A stretch of DNA of 64,000 nt from Yponomeuta sedellus. Its lineage: Eukaryota; Arthropoda; Insecta; Lepidoptera; Yponomeutidae. The notes under the pieces were generated by a model. It was given only the letters and a program-made list of their open reading frames with translations. It was not told the origin of the DNA and did not search any database. Positions within the stretch are counted from its first letter, which is position 1; every line of letters starts with the position of its first letter. The position numbers were made by a program, and so were the translations under genes. Shown here one piece after another: positions 33,560-43,704 of the stretch. The stretch lies in assembly GCA_934045075.1 (NCBI GenBank), contig OW203736.1, positions 3,702,591 to 3,766,590 of the forward strand, in the 5' to 3' direction.

Positions 33560-33925
33560 GCAATGGTATAACCCGTGCTACTTAACTCGGCGCCTCGCGC
33601 GATTCGATCTTCTTCGCGAGAGATGCCTATTTAATTTGCGCGGGTTATGCCCCTGGAATGACATCGTACTGCTATTGCTTTGTTGACTACTGGGGACCAC
33701 TTAATTGATTCAAATAACAATCATCAAGTGATGCAAATAACTTCAGCCAGATGTCGCTGTCTGTACGTAATACAGAGAATATTTCAAAGAGGTTCGAAAT
33801 TTCACTGATGCCGATGAGTCGCCCATTAGCTCAGTTGGAAAGAGCGCTGGCACAGATAGCCAGAGGTCGCGGGTTCGAATCCCGGCATGGGTGGAGTTTT
33901 AAGCCTCTAAATAGGTTTTTAATGA
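33560..33925 (+). repeat. SINE-B copy, sense orientation
   Basis: The body GCCAGATGTCGCTGTCTGTA CG and ATTTCACTGATGCCGATG precede the head CGCCCATTAGCTCAGTTGGA ... GGGTTCGAATCCCGGCATGG and the tail AAGCCTCTAAATAGGTTTTT. The anticodon-arm loop has C at position 33 and the T stem has a mismatch, so this is not a functional tRNA. The left limit is uncertain. Confidence 0.7.
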
Positions 33926-33984
33926 CAATCATTGTCATGCTTATACCAATGTATTGTCTTATAAGTATTTTATAAGTGACTTTA

Positions 33985-34098
33985 GGGCCTGATCACGGCA
34001 CGGTGGCTGGATGTAGACGACAAAGCACCGAAGCTTGGAAAACCACGAGAGAGGACTATGTCCTGCAGTGGGCGCCAATGGCTGATGCTGATGATGCA
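33985..34098 (+). pseudogene. RTE-like C-terminal tail fragment
   Basis: Reads W.TTREDYVLQWAPMADADD after GCACCGAAGCTTGGAAAACC. REDYVLQW corresponds to the EDYVQQW ending seen in other RTE-like tails here. Confidence 0.45.
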
Positions 34099-34144
34099 CC
34101 GTGTACCTTTCTAAATATTTTGTACCCATTTAGTTAGAATATTT

Positions 34145-34787
34145 TCGGGGCTTAATTTATTGCTATTTTACCTCGACGTTTCGACGACGTTACAGTCATC
34201 GTGGTCACGAGAAGACTGATGGCTGGCACCCGTTCGCATCTTCGGCTGATGTGGTTTCAGACTACCCTCAATCAGCTATCACAAAGCACTATTAGGGTTG
34301 CGACACACTACACTGACAATGTCGGACGATAGGCATGCGACTTTTTTCCACTCGAACACATCTTGATGACCGGATCCCACGTTTGCGACAGTTTGAAACC
34401 ACATTCCCAATTAAAATTTTTGTGTTTCTTAATTTCAACCGCTTCACGCACAATTCGGCTATAATAATGGCGATCGTTGGAAAGCACCGATGGTTTGTGC
34501 AATTCTATCCAGTGGTTTGATCCTGATTCAAGAAGATGTTCCGCTATCGCTGACTTTTCCACCTGGCGGTTTTTGACAGCTGCGATATGTTCCTTGACTC
34601 TTTCAGCAATGGTCCGCTTAGTTTGTCCGATATAAGAACTACCGAAACTGCAATCGACTTTGTACACACCTGGTGTTTGATAGGGTATGGTGTCCTTGAC
34701 TGTTCCTACCTGCGCTGCTATCTTGAGCCCCGAAAATATTCTAACTATGTGTACAAGTCGCGAAAGTTTAAAATATGTTGTACCCAT
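34145..34787 (-). pseudogene. Penelope-like element 3' part: GIY-YIG endonuclease and terminal repeat
   Basis: A 159-aa frame (34308-34787) contains GVYKVDCSFGSSYIGQTKRT IAERVKEH, the GIY-YIG nuclease signature (GVY ... YIG) with downstream Arg and Glu/His positions, and REAVEIKKHKNFNWECGF. This layout is typical of the C-terminal endonuclease of Penelope-like retroelements. No reverse transcriptase is present, so the copy is 5' truncated. 34145-34300 holds the terminal region with the covarying hairpin (CTCG/CGAG outer stem, GATGAC/GTCGTC inner stem, internal loop ending GAAACG). Confidence 0.75.
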
Positions 34788-35003
34788 TTGTTGTTTTTAC
34801 AAGTGTACGTAAGTTGTAGTAGCAATACCACTCGTTAACTGCGAAGGAAAACATCGTGAGGAAACCTGTGTGTCCGTGGTGTTCAAGTGCCTCAGCGCTT
34901 GAAATTGGCAATGCGCGGTGGGCACGCGTGGTAATTAAGCCCTTACTCTATCTTTATGGGACAAGGCCTGTGCCCTGCAGTGGGGCGTATTAGGCTACAT
35001 AAA
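34788..35003 (+). repeat. SINE-A body fragment
   Basis: GTAGCAATACCACTCGTTAA, GAAGGAAAACATCGTGAGGA AACC, GGTGGGCACGCGTGGTAATT and CCCTGCAGTGGGGCGTATTA in order, ending with TAGGCTACAT. The tRNA-like head is missing. Confidence 0.75.
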
Positions 35004-35059
35004 AAAAATTAAGGTGTTTCCTTTTTGACCAAGTGAATGTGGTTGAATGACGTCTTCTT

Positions 35060-35445
35060 CTTCCTCTATCTAACTATATATAAATAAAATTCAATGTTCT
35101 GACTGACTGACTCACTCATCAACGCCCAGCCCAAGCCGTTGGACCTAGGAAGCTGAAATTATGCACAGAGGGTAGCACATATAATGTAGGCAAGGAATAA
35201 GACCGGAGTTTTTGAAATTCAACTCCTAAGGGGCGAAAAGGATTGCCAAAATTTGTATGGGAGGTATAAAGAATGTTATCTAATTTTCTTGAAACTAAAA
35301 ACAAATACTCTTCAACACAATTGATTCAACACGTGTTTCGCCGTTTTCGTAAATTTAACCCTCAAGGGAGTGAACGGGGTTGCAACATTTTGTTCCTTGA
35401 ATCTTTTCCACGCGGAAGGAGTCGCGGGCAACAGCTTAGTAAATA
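35060..35445 (-). repeat. Repeat D copy
   Basis: Antisense version of 30910-31555: GACTGACTGACTCACTCATC AACGCCCAGCC at the left, CACGCGGAAGGAGTCGCGGG CAACAGCTTAG at the right. Confidence 0.6.
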
Positions 35446-35519
35446 ATATTTCTCGGCTTATCTCATGTTCATTTGTGTCACAAAAGAAGTACATGTTTTT
35501 CACTTACACTTGCAATAAT

Positions 35520-35776
35520 AATTAAAAATAATTAATTAATAAATATTCATGACATATTAGTTAAGTACACAGATCTCGTTAGCCCTATACTAAGTACACC
35601 TTAATAACTTTTGTTATAGGTGCTAACTCGACGATAGATTTAATACAAGAAATACATCCAAGACCCGAGACAAACTAGAAAAGTTCGTTTCCTAGTTTGA
35701 CCCGGCCGGGGATCGAACCCGAGACCTCCGGTTTTACAGTCAGCGTGCCAAACCGCTGCGCCACCGAGGCCGTCAA
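35520..35776 (-). repeat. SINE-C copy upstream of the P450
   Basis: Read on the minus strand the head is GACGGCCTCGGTGGCGCAGC GG, then TCTCGGGTTCGATCCCCGGC C (box B). The body has AAACTAGGAAACGAACTTTT and ends TGTACTTAGTATAGGGCTAA. It lies 212 bp upstream of the P450 ATG. Confidence 0.75.
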
Positions 35777-35987
35777 GTTAAAAGTTCATCAAGTTAAAAA
35801 AAAACCATAAAGTTGGCTAGCACGGTCCACTCTCTCCCTCGAGTGCGCTCGTTGATCGTGCGCATTCGTTCGGTTAAATTCGTTTGGTCTGCAAACGGCG
35901 CAAACACGCTGCGCCCGCGGCGCGGCCACGGCGAACGGTAAACTCAAAAACCTCACCGACTCAGTCGTTCCCGCGACCTCACCGACC

Positions 35988-36448
35988 ATGGGTCGCTTGC
36001 AACCGCTCCGTTCCCTCTACAGACCGCTCTATGTCCGCCACTCGTCAACGTGCCCCTTCACGAGACGCCAGCAGTCCCAAGTCGCCCCAACGGCGGAGCT
36101 GACTGAGGAAATATTCGCGGCGGCAAAGCCCTACTCCCAGGTCCCGGGCCCGAAGCCCATACCTGTCCTGGGGAACACTTGGCGCATGATCCCTGTGATC
36201 GGGCAATACGACATATCGGAGTTCGCGAAAGTGACACAGTTGTTCCTGGATAAGTTTGGCAGGATCGTGAAGCTTAGTGGGCTGATTGGGCGGCCGGATT
36301 TGCTTTTTGTGTACGATGCGGATGAGATCGAGAGGATGTACCGGCGGGAAGGGCCTACTCCCTTTAGGCCGTCCATGCCCTGTCTGGTCAAGTACAAGTC
36401 GGAGGTCCGCAAGGACTTCTTTGGCGAGCTGCCCGGAGTGGTTGGTGT
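35988..36448 (+). CDS. Mitochondrial-clan cytochrome P450, first coding exon
   Basis: ATG at 35988 in a good context (ACCATGG). 153 codons plus two bases run to donor GTAAGT at 36449. The first 35 residues are Arg/Ser-rich without acidic residues (MGRLQPLRSLYRPLYVRHSS), a mitochondrial targeting peptide. YSQVPGPKPIPVLGNTW is the P450 proline-rich hinge. The segment LIGRPDLLFVYDADEIERMY, then FRPSMPCLVKYKSEVRKDFF G and GVVGV, matches the N-terminal third of the insect mitochondrial clan, closest in feel to CYP301/CYP49. These enzymes act in hormone or cuticle-linked oxidation. The heme-binding Cys and all later exons are not in view: no other P450 exon was recognised to 64000, so either intron 1 is very large or the gene is broken. 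Confidence 0.8.
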
Positions 36449-37849
36449 GTAAGTAGAGTTTTTCTTTTATTCATTGTTTATGGTGTTTGATTGACCTGAC
36501 GGGCATTTTTGCGAAGGACATTATTAAAGAGTTTCATTTCGTAACCTTGACTTGTTTTAAAAAAGAAAAGCATTAAATTTTATTACGCAGTCGGGACTAC
36601 GCAATAACATTTAATATAAAGTAAATAGTTGTAATATTTTTAAGTGTAGGTATATCCAGATCACTCTTACAGTTGAGTCAAATCGAAGGTCAGCACTTAA
36701 GTAAAAATTCATCAAGCCGCTTAGGCTACAGGGCGTAACAACGAAATATACATACATACACACTCGAAAACCCTAACCCCTTCTTGTGGGGCAGTCGGGT
36801 AAAAAGATTTTATTTTCCTTTTGCTGCTTAAAATTGGGAGACAAGTTACGGTAGAAGACAATTAATGTTTTATTCAAAGAGAAAATAAAAAAACATCGCT
36901 CCATTAATTTTATGTGCCACGAAATTAAACCTGAACATTAGAGAACGCCGCTCGCTAACGGTGAAGGAAAACTTCGTGAGGAAACCTGTGTATCCGAGGT
37001 ATTCAAAACCTCAGCGCTAGAAATTGCCAGTCCATGGTGGGCACGCGTGGTAATTAAGCCCACAAACTCTCTTTCTAAGAGAAGGCCCGTGCCCAGCGGT
37101 GGGATGTATATAATAATAATATAAAATTATTACAGGCAATGCCCATATAGTGGGTATTAGTAACAATGATGACTTATACTATGTTAGTAATAATATTAAT
37201 ATGTACGCATGAAATAAATTTATATTTACGTCGCTCACTCAGTCCCACTACATATAAGCTATAGATATACAAAAATAGCTAACGACTAAAATGGCCTTAA
37301 AAATACTTGAGTTCTTTCTGAAGAACTCTTCATTCTTCCTGACCTCCCTTTCTTTTTATTTTGTTAAGCAAGTCAGGTCGGCCATTTTCCGTACAATCGG
37401 CCTCATATAGACACATTTTCGTTCTATAATAGCACTTAAGACAGCGTAATAAGACCAAGCGCATCGCTACGCGCCGTTCACGCATCTAACTCTCATTTTG
37501 CCCTTTTTTATTTATGAATGACTTTCACTCGGGAGGCAGCACGGACGTGGTATTATTCAATGGAGTCCAAGGCAACCGCTTAAAAAACAAAAGTTATCAT
37601 TACGAACGGAATGAGCTTCAGTCGTTAAGTTACGTGGCGGAATAATCGAGTTTTATCTCGTAACGGAACCTTTTACTTGTGAAGTGACAGGCAAAGGCTT
37701 CGTGTGCTTAGACGCTTTGTCTAGAGTGAAAAGTGGCTTAGGGTATTCAAGAATCACTTTTTTATGTAAGTTTGTGTGTCCCACACTTGCCACAGTTGTT
37801 CACAGTAGATTAGCACATTGTTAGTGTACGAAAAACTGGGGGTAAGTAT
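36449..37849. other. P450 intron 1 (presumed), mostly unidentified
   Basis: 36700-36800 is a LINE-tail-like fragment (AGCCGCTTAGGCTACAGGGC ... CTTGTGGGGCAGTCGGGTAA). 36950-37110 is a SINE-A body fragment, plus. 37111-37849 has no recognisable feature. Confidence 0.45.
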
Positions 37850-38029
37850 AAAAGTAAACTAACCGTTAATGCTTTCTAAAAGGCGCCTATCACTTCAGTC
37901 ATCCGAGACCACGGCACCTGGAATAGTGCCGAAACGTCGGAAAATTGTAAAAATGTAATAAACGAGCATAAATCCGTGTAAAAACAGTTTTAAATATGTC
38001 TACTGCTCGTGTTAACCTTAGAAAATACT
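37850..38029 (+). repeat. Penelope-like terminal repeat fragment
   Basis: Contains GAGACCACGGCACCTGG and GTGCCGAAACGTCGG, foldable as outer TCCGA/TCGGA and inner GGCAC/GTGCC stems. AATAAACGAGCATAAATCCG and GTTAACCTTAGAAAATACTA follow. The same sequence occurs antisense at 61655-61835. Confidence 0.65.
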
Positions 38030-38031
38030 AA

Positions 38032-38281
38032 GGGCGAGATAAATAGTCGATGCTTAGCCCAAGTCCGTGCTCAAGCTTCCCTAAGCATTACTTCAGGCTA
38101 ACTTAGCTAAGTATTAAAGTAGACGTTTGCTTAGCTAAGCATTTTCTTAGGCCAATGCTAAGAATTAGTCCGGGTTTCGCGATTAAGAGAGTGCTAAAAT
38201 ACTGTCTATGATAGACAAATCGATTCTTAAGCAAGTGCTTTCGCTAAGACTCGTTCTTAGAAGCGACTATTTATCTCGCCC
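38032..38281. mobile_element. Harbinger-type MITE, TAA target duplication
   Basis: Ends GGGCGAGATAAATAGTCG and its reverse complement, flanked by TAA on both sides (38029-38031 and 38282-38284). The 250-bp interior has many CTTAGC/GCTAAG motifs and no ORF. TIRs starting GGG with a 3-bp TWA duplication fit PIF/Harbinger. Confidence 0.8.
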
Positions 38282-38474
38282 TAAGCTAACATAATTTAAT
38301 TGGATTTTGTTCCACATAACGTGGCTATAGCAGCGGCACCCATCCCATGTTACTACATCGCCACACCCACCTGCCTCGGCTGCACTAAAAAGGACCGGTT
38401 TTGAAGAATCCTCTTCTCATAAGACCCAAGGATGTTGACTCTACAAGTATTTTGGTAATAACTACAAGTTTTGG

Positions 38475-38628
38475 ACGCTTAAGATTGTTTTGCGACTTCG
38501 TTCGCGTGGCTTTATTTGTATTTTTCCGGGTTGAAAAGTTGCGTATGTTCTATTCCAGACCATAATCTATCTCTGTGCTGAATTTCATCCCAATACCTTC
38601 AGCCGCTCGGCCGTGATTCGTTATCAAC
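38475..38628 (+). repeat. Decayed repeat D-like fragment
   Basis: TTGCGACTTCGTTCGCGTGG resembles the repeat D start. The rest (TCAGCCGCTCGGCCGTGATT) is of the same general kind. Confidence 0.35.
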
Positions 38629-38629
38629 C

Positions 38630-38984
38630 CTTGTATGTTCCCACTGCTGGGGCACGGGTCTCTTCCTGCATCGCAGGAAGGTTAGGCCATACTCCACCAC
38701 GGGGGCCAGGTCCGGGTTGGTGGAGGATTGTAAGACAGTGGCGGGCCTTACTGTCAGATCAGAAGTTATCAAGCCGCCCATAAGGCCTCTGCCATGGCTT
38801 AACGACTGCCATTATATGACAGCCGGCACCAACGGCTTTACGTGCCTTGTGAAGCACGGAAGAGCTCGGAAAAATGCCACTAGCGGAAGTCACGGGACGG
38901 TCACCGATCCCGCACCTGACCGCGCCTGTTGTTGCTTAACTCAAGTGATTGATTCCAATCACTCGGTTCGCCTAGGCCACGAGC
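38630..38984 (-). repeat. 5S-rRNA-like SINE copy, full length
   Basis: Antisense: CCCACTGCTGGGGCACGGGT at the tail side, GTGCCTTGTGAAGCACGGAA, GGGACGGTCACCGATCC (antisense box C), GCGCCTGTTGTTGCTTAACT (antisense box A), and GGTTCGCCTAGGCCACGAGC at the head. Confidence 0.75.
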
Positions 38985-39057
38985 GCTTCACACTAACAAA
39001 AATCCATACAAAAATACATTTCACATTTATAATATTAGTAAGATGCAGTCTATATCC

Positions 39058-39900
39058 GTCCCACACTGTAAGGCACAGGCCTCTCTCAGAGAGGCAGAGT
39101 ATGGGCTTAATCACCACGCGTGCCCAACCGCGGTATACAAAGTTATATATTAAACGGGTCAGGAGATCTATTTTTGAATCACTCGCATGAAATTGTATCG
39201 TCCAATGCGACAATTTAAGTCACACTCGTCTTCTAAGTCGCATGATCTCGTTTTTCCGTATTTTTGAATCGTTCGCCTGAAGTGTTGCCAGTACAATTTG
39301 AAGTATTGTATTTTATCCGTTCCACGCAGAAATTACAAAAACCGGAAACTACCGTAACGGAAACGGAACGTAAGATATATCGTTTATTGGCTGTTAAGAT
39401 GAAAAATCTTTGCCTTTAGTTGCAAAACAAACAAAACACTGTCATAGATCGTAAATAATAACACTTTGGTTTGTTTTTGTTCGAAAATGTCGAAACAAAA
39501 AATCAATTCGGCACAAAAGCACAAACTCCTCGATTTTAAATTAACACAAATTTTGACAATTAATCTATCGATCGACATACGAGACGAGTGGTAAGGACCA
39601 TTCGTTGCAGTCGAGTGAACTCGAGTGATTCAAAAAGACGGAATTTCGTATGTCGAACGAAAATCAGTAGAAATCGAACGCTCGACGCGAGACGAGTGAT
39701 TCAAAAATAGAGCTCCAGATCGCGATTATTTATTAGGTAAAACGTAATTGCCTGATAATTGACTGTACTCGCCACTTCAGTCTACCCGAGACCACGGCAA
39801 CTGTAACGCTGCCGAAACGTCGGGAAATAAGGTAAGTAATTACGTTTTACCTAATAAATAATCGCGATTTGACCCGTTTAATATATAACTATGTATGAGT
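39058..39900. mobile_element. Nested foldback: PLE palindrome interrupted by a TIR element
   Basis: 39058-39133 is a SINE-A fragment (minus). TATATTAAACGGGTC at 39146-39162 is mirrored by GACCCGTTTAATATATA at 39870-39886. An inserted element with about 20-bp inverted ends (AGATCTATTTTTGAATCACTCG-like and CGAGTGATTCAAAAATAG) spans about 39163-39713. Right of it, an ATCGCGATTATTTATTAGGT arm (39720) pairs with ACCTAATAAATAATCGCGAT (39848). Between them lies the PLE hairpin CCCGAGACCACGGCAACTG ... TGCCGAAACGTCGGG. Confidence 0.6.
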
Positions 39901-40168
39901 ATCGCGAGTCATTAAGAAATACCGCGGTATACAAGCTGCACCCTATGCGAAAGTGCCCTAAACTGTTTGCCCTTTCTTTAAATATTCTTGTTGATACTTT
40001 CGAGCGAGCTGCAGTCACCATAAAAATTAATGTCAAGGTTTACAAGTCTCGGCATGCGGTTGAAGTGGACCGTCGTAAGTTTTTACGTCTTTGGAATAAT
40101 AAGCACCTACAAACTCGCCGGTACCCATGTTCGCTGAATACAAATAGATTCCTTGTACTTGTTCTGCC
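39901..40168. other. Nothing identified
   Basis: No recognisable gene or repeat, apart from PLE-flank sequence (GTATGAGTATCGCGAGTCAT) at the left border that recurs near 53130 and 56205. Confidence 0.35.
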
Positions 40169-40256
40169 TTTAAAAACCTATTAAGAGGCTAAAAATTCCA
40201 CCCATGCCGGGACTCGAACCCGCGACCTCTGGCTTTAGCCTCTAAATAGGTTTTTA
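40169..40256. repeat. SINE-B hairpin copy
   Basis: TTTAAAAACCTATTAAGAGG (antisense tail) and TAGCCTCTAAATAGGTTTTT (sense tail) enclose an antisense box B (GGGACTCGAACCCGCGACCT). It folds as a stem of about 25 bp. Confidence 0.85.
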
Positions 40257-40279
40257 AAAATAGCATAGCATAACATAAC

Positions 40280-40400
40280 AACATATTAACATTTACATAT
40301 AGGCACATACATTGCTTCTGGCCCCGCACTAGCATACCCTGTGTCGTGGGAACCAGAAATAATGACATCACAAACATGTAAACATCCAAGACCTGGTAGT
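40280..40400 (-). repeat. Repeat E copy
   Basis: GGCACATACATTGCTTCTGG CCCC and CCTGTGTCGTGGGAACCAGA. Other copies lie at 42300, 59640 and 60600, and a start at 63970. Class unknown. Confidence 0.6.
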
Positions 40401-40517
40401 TTTTTTTGTCCCGGTACCTCTCGCATTAGATGTGCTACCGCTGCGTCACATAGGTCGTCAAACGTTGCAATAGTCTGTCTTTCCGGAGACATATAACCTG
40501 CTCTTTTATTACGTACG

Positions 40518-40657
40518 TAAGGCAGTGGCGGGCCTTACTGTCAGAAGTTACAAAGTCCCCATAAGGCATTTGTTTTGACTTAACGACTGCCATTACAATC
40601 TAATGGCAGTCGTTAAGACGTGTGTCGTCATCGTCGCCTGATGATGACGACACACGT
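40518..40657. repeat. 5S-SINE fragment followed by two perfect hairpins
   Basis: 40518-40595 is 5S-SINE body (AGTGGCGGGCCTTACTGTCA GAAG). CTTAACGACTGCCATTA then snaps back as TAATGGCAGTCGTTAAG, and GACGTGTGTCGTCATC as GATGACGACACACGTC immediately after. Confidence 0.85.
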
Positions 40658-40664
40658 CTGTTGG

Positions 40665-40895
40665 ACATAGCGCTCCCCTAAAGAGCGCCACGTTGTGCTA
40701 TCATAGGGGGTAATGCCCATAATCCCCATGCTGGGCATGCGGGTTGGGATCGCAGTTCGGTGGAATTGTACTGTAGGGGGCGCTGCTGCCCACCCCGCCG
40801 GTTTGTGTCCCTTAGTCGCCTTTTACGACACCCTCGGGAAGAATTGGGTTGGTGCTATTCTTTACGCCGACGCCACACAACAACGTGCGAGTAGT
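40665..40895 (-). pseudogene. RTE-like 3' end fragment
   Basis: Antisense of 43811-44046: AGCGCTCCCCTAAAGAGCGC at the tail, CCCATAATCCCCATGCTGGG, GGTGGAATTGTACTGTAGGG, then TTAGTCGCCTTTTACGACAC CC. 5' truncated. Confidence 0.6.
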
Positions 40896-41336
40896 ACGAG
40901 TATATTGCTATGAAATTCAAAAACATTTATTCAATAAGATGGAATAAAAAAAAACTGGCTAAGTGCGAGTCGTACTCACGCAAATTGATAGGTAGGTACT
41001 TACAGACGTGTCCCTGTTCTTGTGTGAGAACCTTTATAAGCGCTATCTATGAAGTGTTTTGTGAATTTGTGTTGAAAACGGCTGAAACCCTGACTTTCTT
41101 TGCATGTTTGTAATTAGGTACTTGAAGTCTTCTCTGCCTATTCTTAATTACGAGTACATATGCGAGGCCTTGCCCGAATAATAGTGTATCTACGCATTTA
41201 AATGTTATAAACTATAATACATATTCAAGGTCCTAAGGTGCATGTTTATTACCAATATTTACGTTTTTGTTTTCCATTAAATGTTTTGTTTCGTGTTGAT
41301 AGTTACTTGAGATTGGCCTAGGCATTAACGGTAGGT
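40896..41336. other. Nothing identified
   Basis: AT-rich, no recognisable feature. Confidence 0.35.
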
Positions 41337-41348
41337 ATTTCCAACAAG

Positions 41349-41713
41349 CGCTCATGGCCTAGCGGAAACGAGTGATTGGAATCAATCACTTGGGTTAAGC
41401 AACAACAGGCGCGGTCAGGTACTGGATGGGTGACCATCTCGTGACTACCGCTAGTGGCATTTTTTCCGGGCGCTTCCGTGCTTCGCAAGGCACGCTAAGC
41501 CGTTTGGTGCCGGCTGTCATGTAATGGCAGTCGTTAAGCTATGTCAGAGGCCTTATGGACGGCTTGATAACTTCTGATATTAAGGCCCGCCACTGTATTA
41601 CAATCTTCCACCAACCCGGGCATGGCCCCTATGGTGGAGTGTGGCCTAACCTGTATGCAATACAGGAAGAGACCCGTGCCCCAGCAATTGGGACATACAA
41701 AGGGTTGATATCG
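41349..41713 (+). repeat. 5S-rRNA-like SINE, full length, 12-bp TSD
   Basis: ATTTCCAACAAG flanks it exactly (41337-41348 and 41714-41725), fixing the ends. The head is CGCTCATGGCCTAGCGGAAA, GGTTAAGCAACAACAGGCGC GGTCAGG, TGGATGGGTGACCATCTCG. This parallels 5S rRNA positions of box A (GTTAAGCAAC) and box C (GGATGGGTGACC). The 3' side ends GGGTTGATATCG without a long A tail. Best type copy in the window. Confidence 0.85.
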
Positions 41714-41734
41714 ATTTCCAACAAGTAATGCCAT

Positions 41735-41984
41735 TTTAAAAACCTATTTAGAGGCTAAAAAATCCACCGATGCCGGGATTCGAACCCGCGACCTCTGGTT
41801 ATCCATGCCAGCGCTCTATCCGAATGAGCTAATGGGCGACTCACCGGCATCAGTGAAATTTCGAACCTCTTTACACTATTATCTGTATTACGTACAGAGA
41901 ATAGTGTAAAGAGGTATTATGTATAACGTAACTCTAAATAGGTTTTTAAAATTGTCCTTATCACGGGTTAGTGCATTAAGAGTA
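41735..41984 (+). repeat. SINE-B snap-back copy, 8-bp TSD
   Basis: AGTAATGC flanks it on both sides (near 41724-41731 and 41990-41997). The antisense tRNA-like head is at the left. CCTCTTTACACTATT at 41875 snaps back as GAATAGTGTAAAGAGG, and the sense tail TCTAAATAGGTTTTTAAAAT ends the copy. Confidence 0.7.
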
Positions 41985-42184
41985 ATGCAATATTATTTAA
42001 AAAAACCTTTGCCTCTACGTATAGTGAGATGATTTATATTAATTTAATTAATTATTGTTGCCCAGGGTAGGCTAGAAATCTATTACATTTCTACGTTATT
42101 GACCGTAGAAAAGGTGTTGCTTATTGCAATTATTGAGATATTTGATATTAAATATTTGCTTAAACACCAAAGAGTGGGTGTTAA

Positions 42185-42290
42185 AACTGCGGAGGAGCTT
42201 TTCAGAATTGCACTGAACAGAGACCGCTGTAAAGAGCTGACTGCCAACCTCCAGTAATGGAGAGACACTTTAAGAAGAAGAATAACGTAT
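42185..42290 (+). pseudogene. LINE C-terminal tail fragment
   Basis: EELFRIALNRDRCKELTANL Q then stop, then WRDTLRRR. The ..A..R...EL.ANL ending matches the same tail (YAELTANLH) on the minus strand at 61440-61625. Confidence 0.5.
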
Positions 42291-42299
42291 TATAATAAC

Positions 42300-42440
42300 A
42301 TAGCATCATATTTACAGACAGGCACATACATTGCTTCTGGCCCCACACTAGGATACCCTGTGTCGTGGAAACCAGAAACAGCGACATCACAAACATGTAA
42401 ACATCCAAGGGGATCAAACTCGGGACCTCTCGCATGGTAG
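42300..42440 (-). repeat. Repeat E copy
   Basis: GGCACATACATTGCTTCTGG CCCCACACTAGGATACC and the antisense tRNA-like GGATCAAACTCGGGACCTCT. Confidence 0.6.
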
Positions 42441-43357
42441 GCAGATGCGCTACCTTCTTCGTCTTCTTCTTTAAAGAATAATATTATAGAATAAAGAAAT
42501 TTATTACTTATACGAACATCTTACATACTTCATAAAGTGCAAACATTATTTTTACAGTTAGGTAATGTGTGACAAAAATGTATATTTATTAATATATATT
42601 ATGACATGTCGAAAATCAAACTAGGTCACCCTGTACTATGATTTAGGCTATATTATGTAGTCCACTGCTGGACATAGCTTCCCCTAATGAGCGCCATAGC
42701 GCCCTGTCTTCAGCTTGCCGCATCCAGTATCTGCCGGCCGTTTTTTGCAGATGCGCTACCTATCATGATAATAATAGAAATAAGACTTTTTCTTCCGGTG
42801 GCTGCTATGTTTTCTCTATGAGACTTGGTTGTACAGCAGCGTTTAATTCCTGCGAAAGGCTCGTTTTGTAAACCGCCAGAAGGCAATTTTCATTGCACCT
42901 GACCGCACCTAGTAGCTACAGTGAACGGCAGGTCAATCTGTTCGTTTTTGTTGCAAAACTCGCCCTTAACGTAACTAATTAGAGCCCACACATGTACGAG
43001 TGCTGTGCTGCCGAAAGTATTACCAAGGTCTGGTCACGGTCGGTTCACCTTCGCTATGCCCCGCTTAGCATGTGGGTCTATTGGTCTAGTGTGAATGGAG
43101 CTTCGGGCCAAAAACTGTTACATCTTGTCTGAACTAAAACTTTCGTAAGCACACAATGATTAAGCTCTGCGAATCGGAGCGAAACCTGGTCGGACTCTTC
43201 CAATATAACAACACCCGTAAGTAGATCCGGACTAAAAGTCTACAACTGTTACATCTCCTATATTACGCGCACTATATCCAGTACGATTCCAAACTGTCAA
43301 ATTAGTAGTAAATTTGACAGACGATTGGCACCGCTCCGGATACGCATTCGATATCCA
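42441..43357. other. RTE 3' end fragment and unidentified sequence
   Basis: 42645-42745 is an RTE-like 3' end in minus orientation (TATTATGTAGTCCACTGCTG GACATAGC). The rest has no recognisable feature. GTAAATTTGACAG near 43309 mirrors CTGTCAAATTAG just before it. Confidence 0.4.
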
Positions 43358-43520
43358 CCCTTGTATGTCCCCACTGCTGGGTGACGGGTCTCTTCCTGCA
43401 ACGCAGGAAGGTTAGGCCATACTCCACCACGGGGGCCAAGTCCGGATTGATGGAGGATTGTAAGACAGTGGCGGGCCTTACTGTCAGAAGTTATCAAGCA
43501 GCCATAAGGCCTCTGGCATG
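43358..43520 (-). repeat. 5S-rRNA-like SINE, 3' part
   Basis: CACTGCTGGGTGACGGGTCT CTTCC, GGCCAAGTCCGGATTGATGG, and CAGTGGCGGGCCTTACTGTC AG. The 5S-like head is absent. Confidence 0.7.
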
Positions 43521-43704
43521 TTAAAACTAATAAATCAGAAAACTGGATAAAAATCGGATAAACCGGTAAAATAGTCAGATCTAGTCAATGTGTGAGGTGG
43601 TAATGATGAAATTTCGAAATGTGTGACATATTTTAAATATTAGAAAGTGATAGATAGATAAAAAAATATGAAAAATGATGTAAAGATGTTTGCACCGTTA
43701 CAAA

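Noticed and set aside
33831..33905. A functional tRNA gene (cloverleaf-like SINE-B head)
   Set aside because: The acceptor and D stems pair, but the anticodon loop has C instead of T at position 33 and the T stem has a mismatch. The same sequence recurs many times with a SINE tail.
34308..34787. A host GIY-YIG nuclease gene
   Set aside because: The context (PLE terminal hairpin, truncated 5' end, a sister copy at 62 kb) marks it as a Penelope-like remnant.
37890..37950. A hammerhead ribozyme in the GACCAC/GAAACG hairpin
   Set aside because: The GAAA strand is present but the CUGANGA strand is not, and the fold is a single hairpin with an internal loop, not a three-way junction.
41349..41480. 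A 5S rRNA gene
   Set aside because: Only the internal promoter boxes match well; the rest diverges and continues into a SINE body with target duplications.
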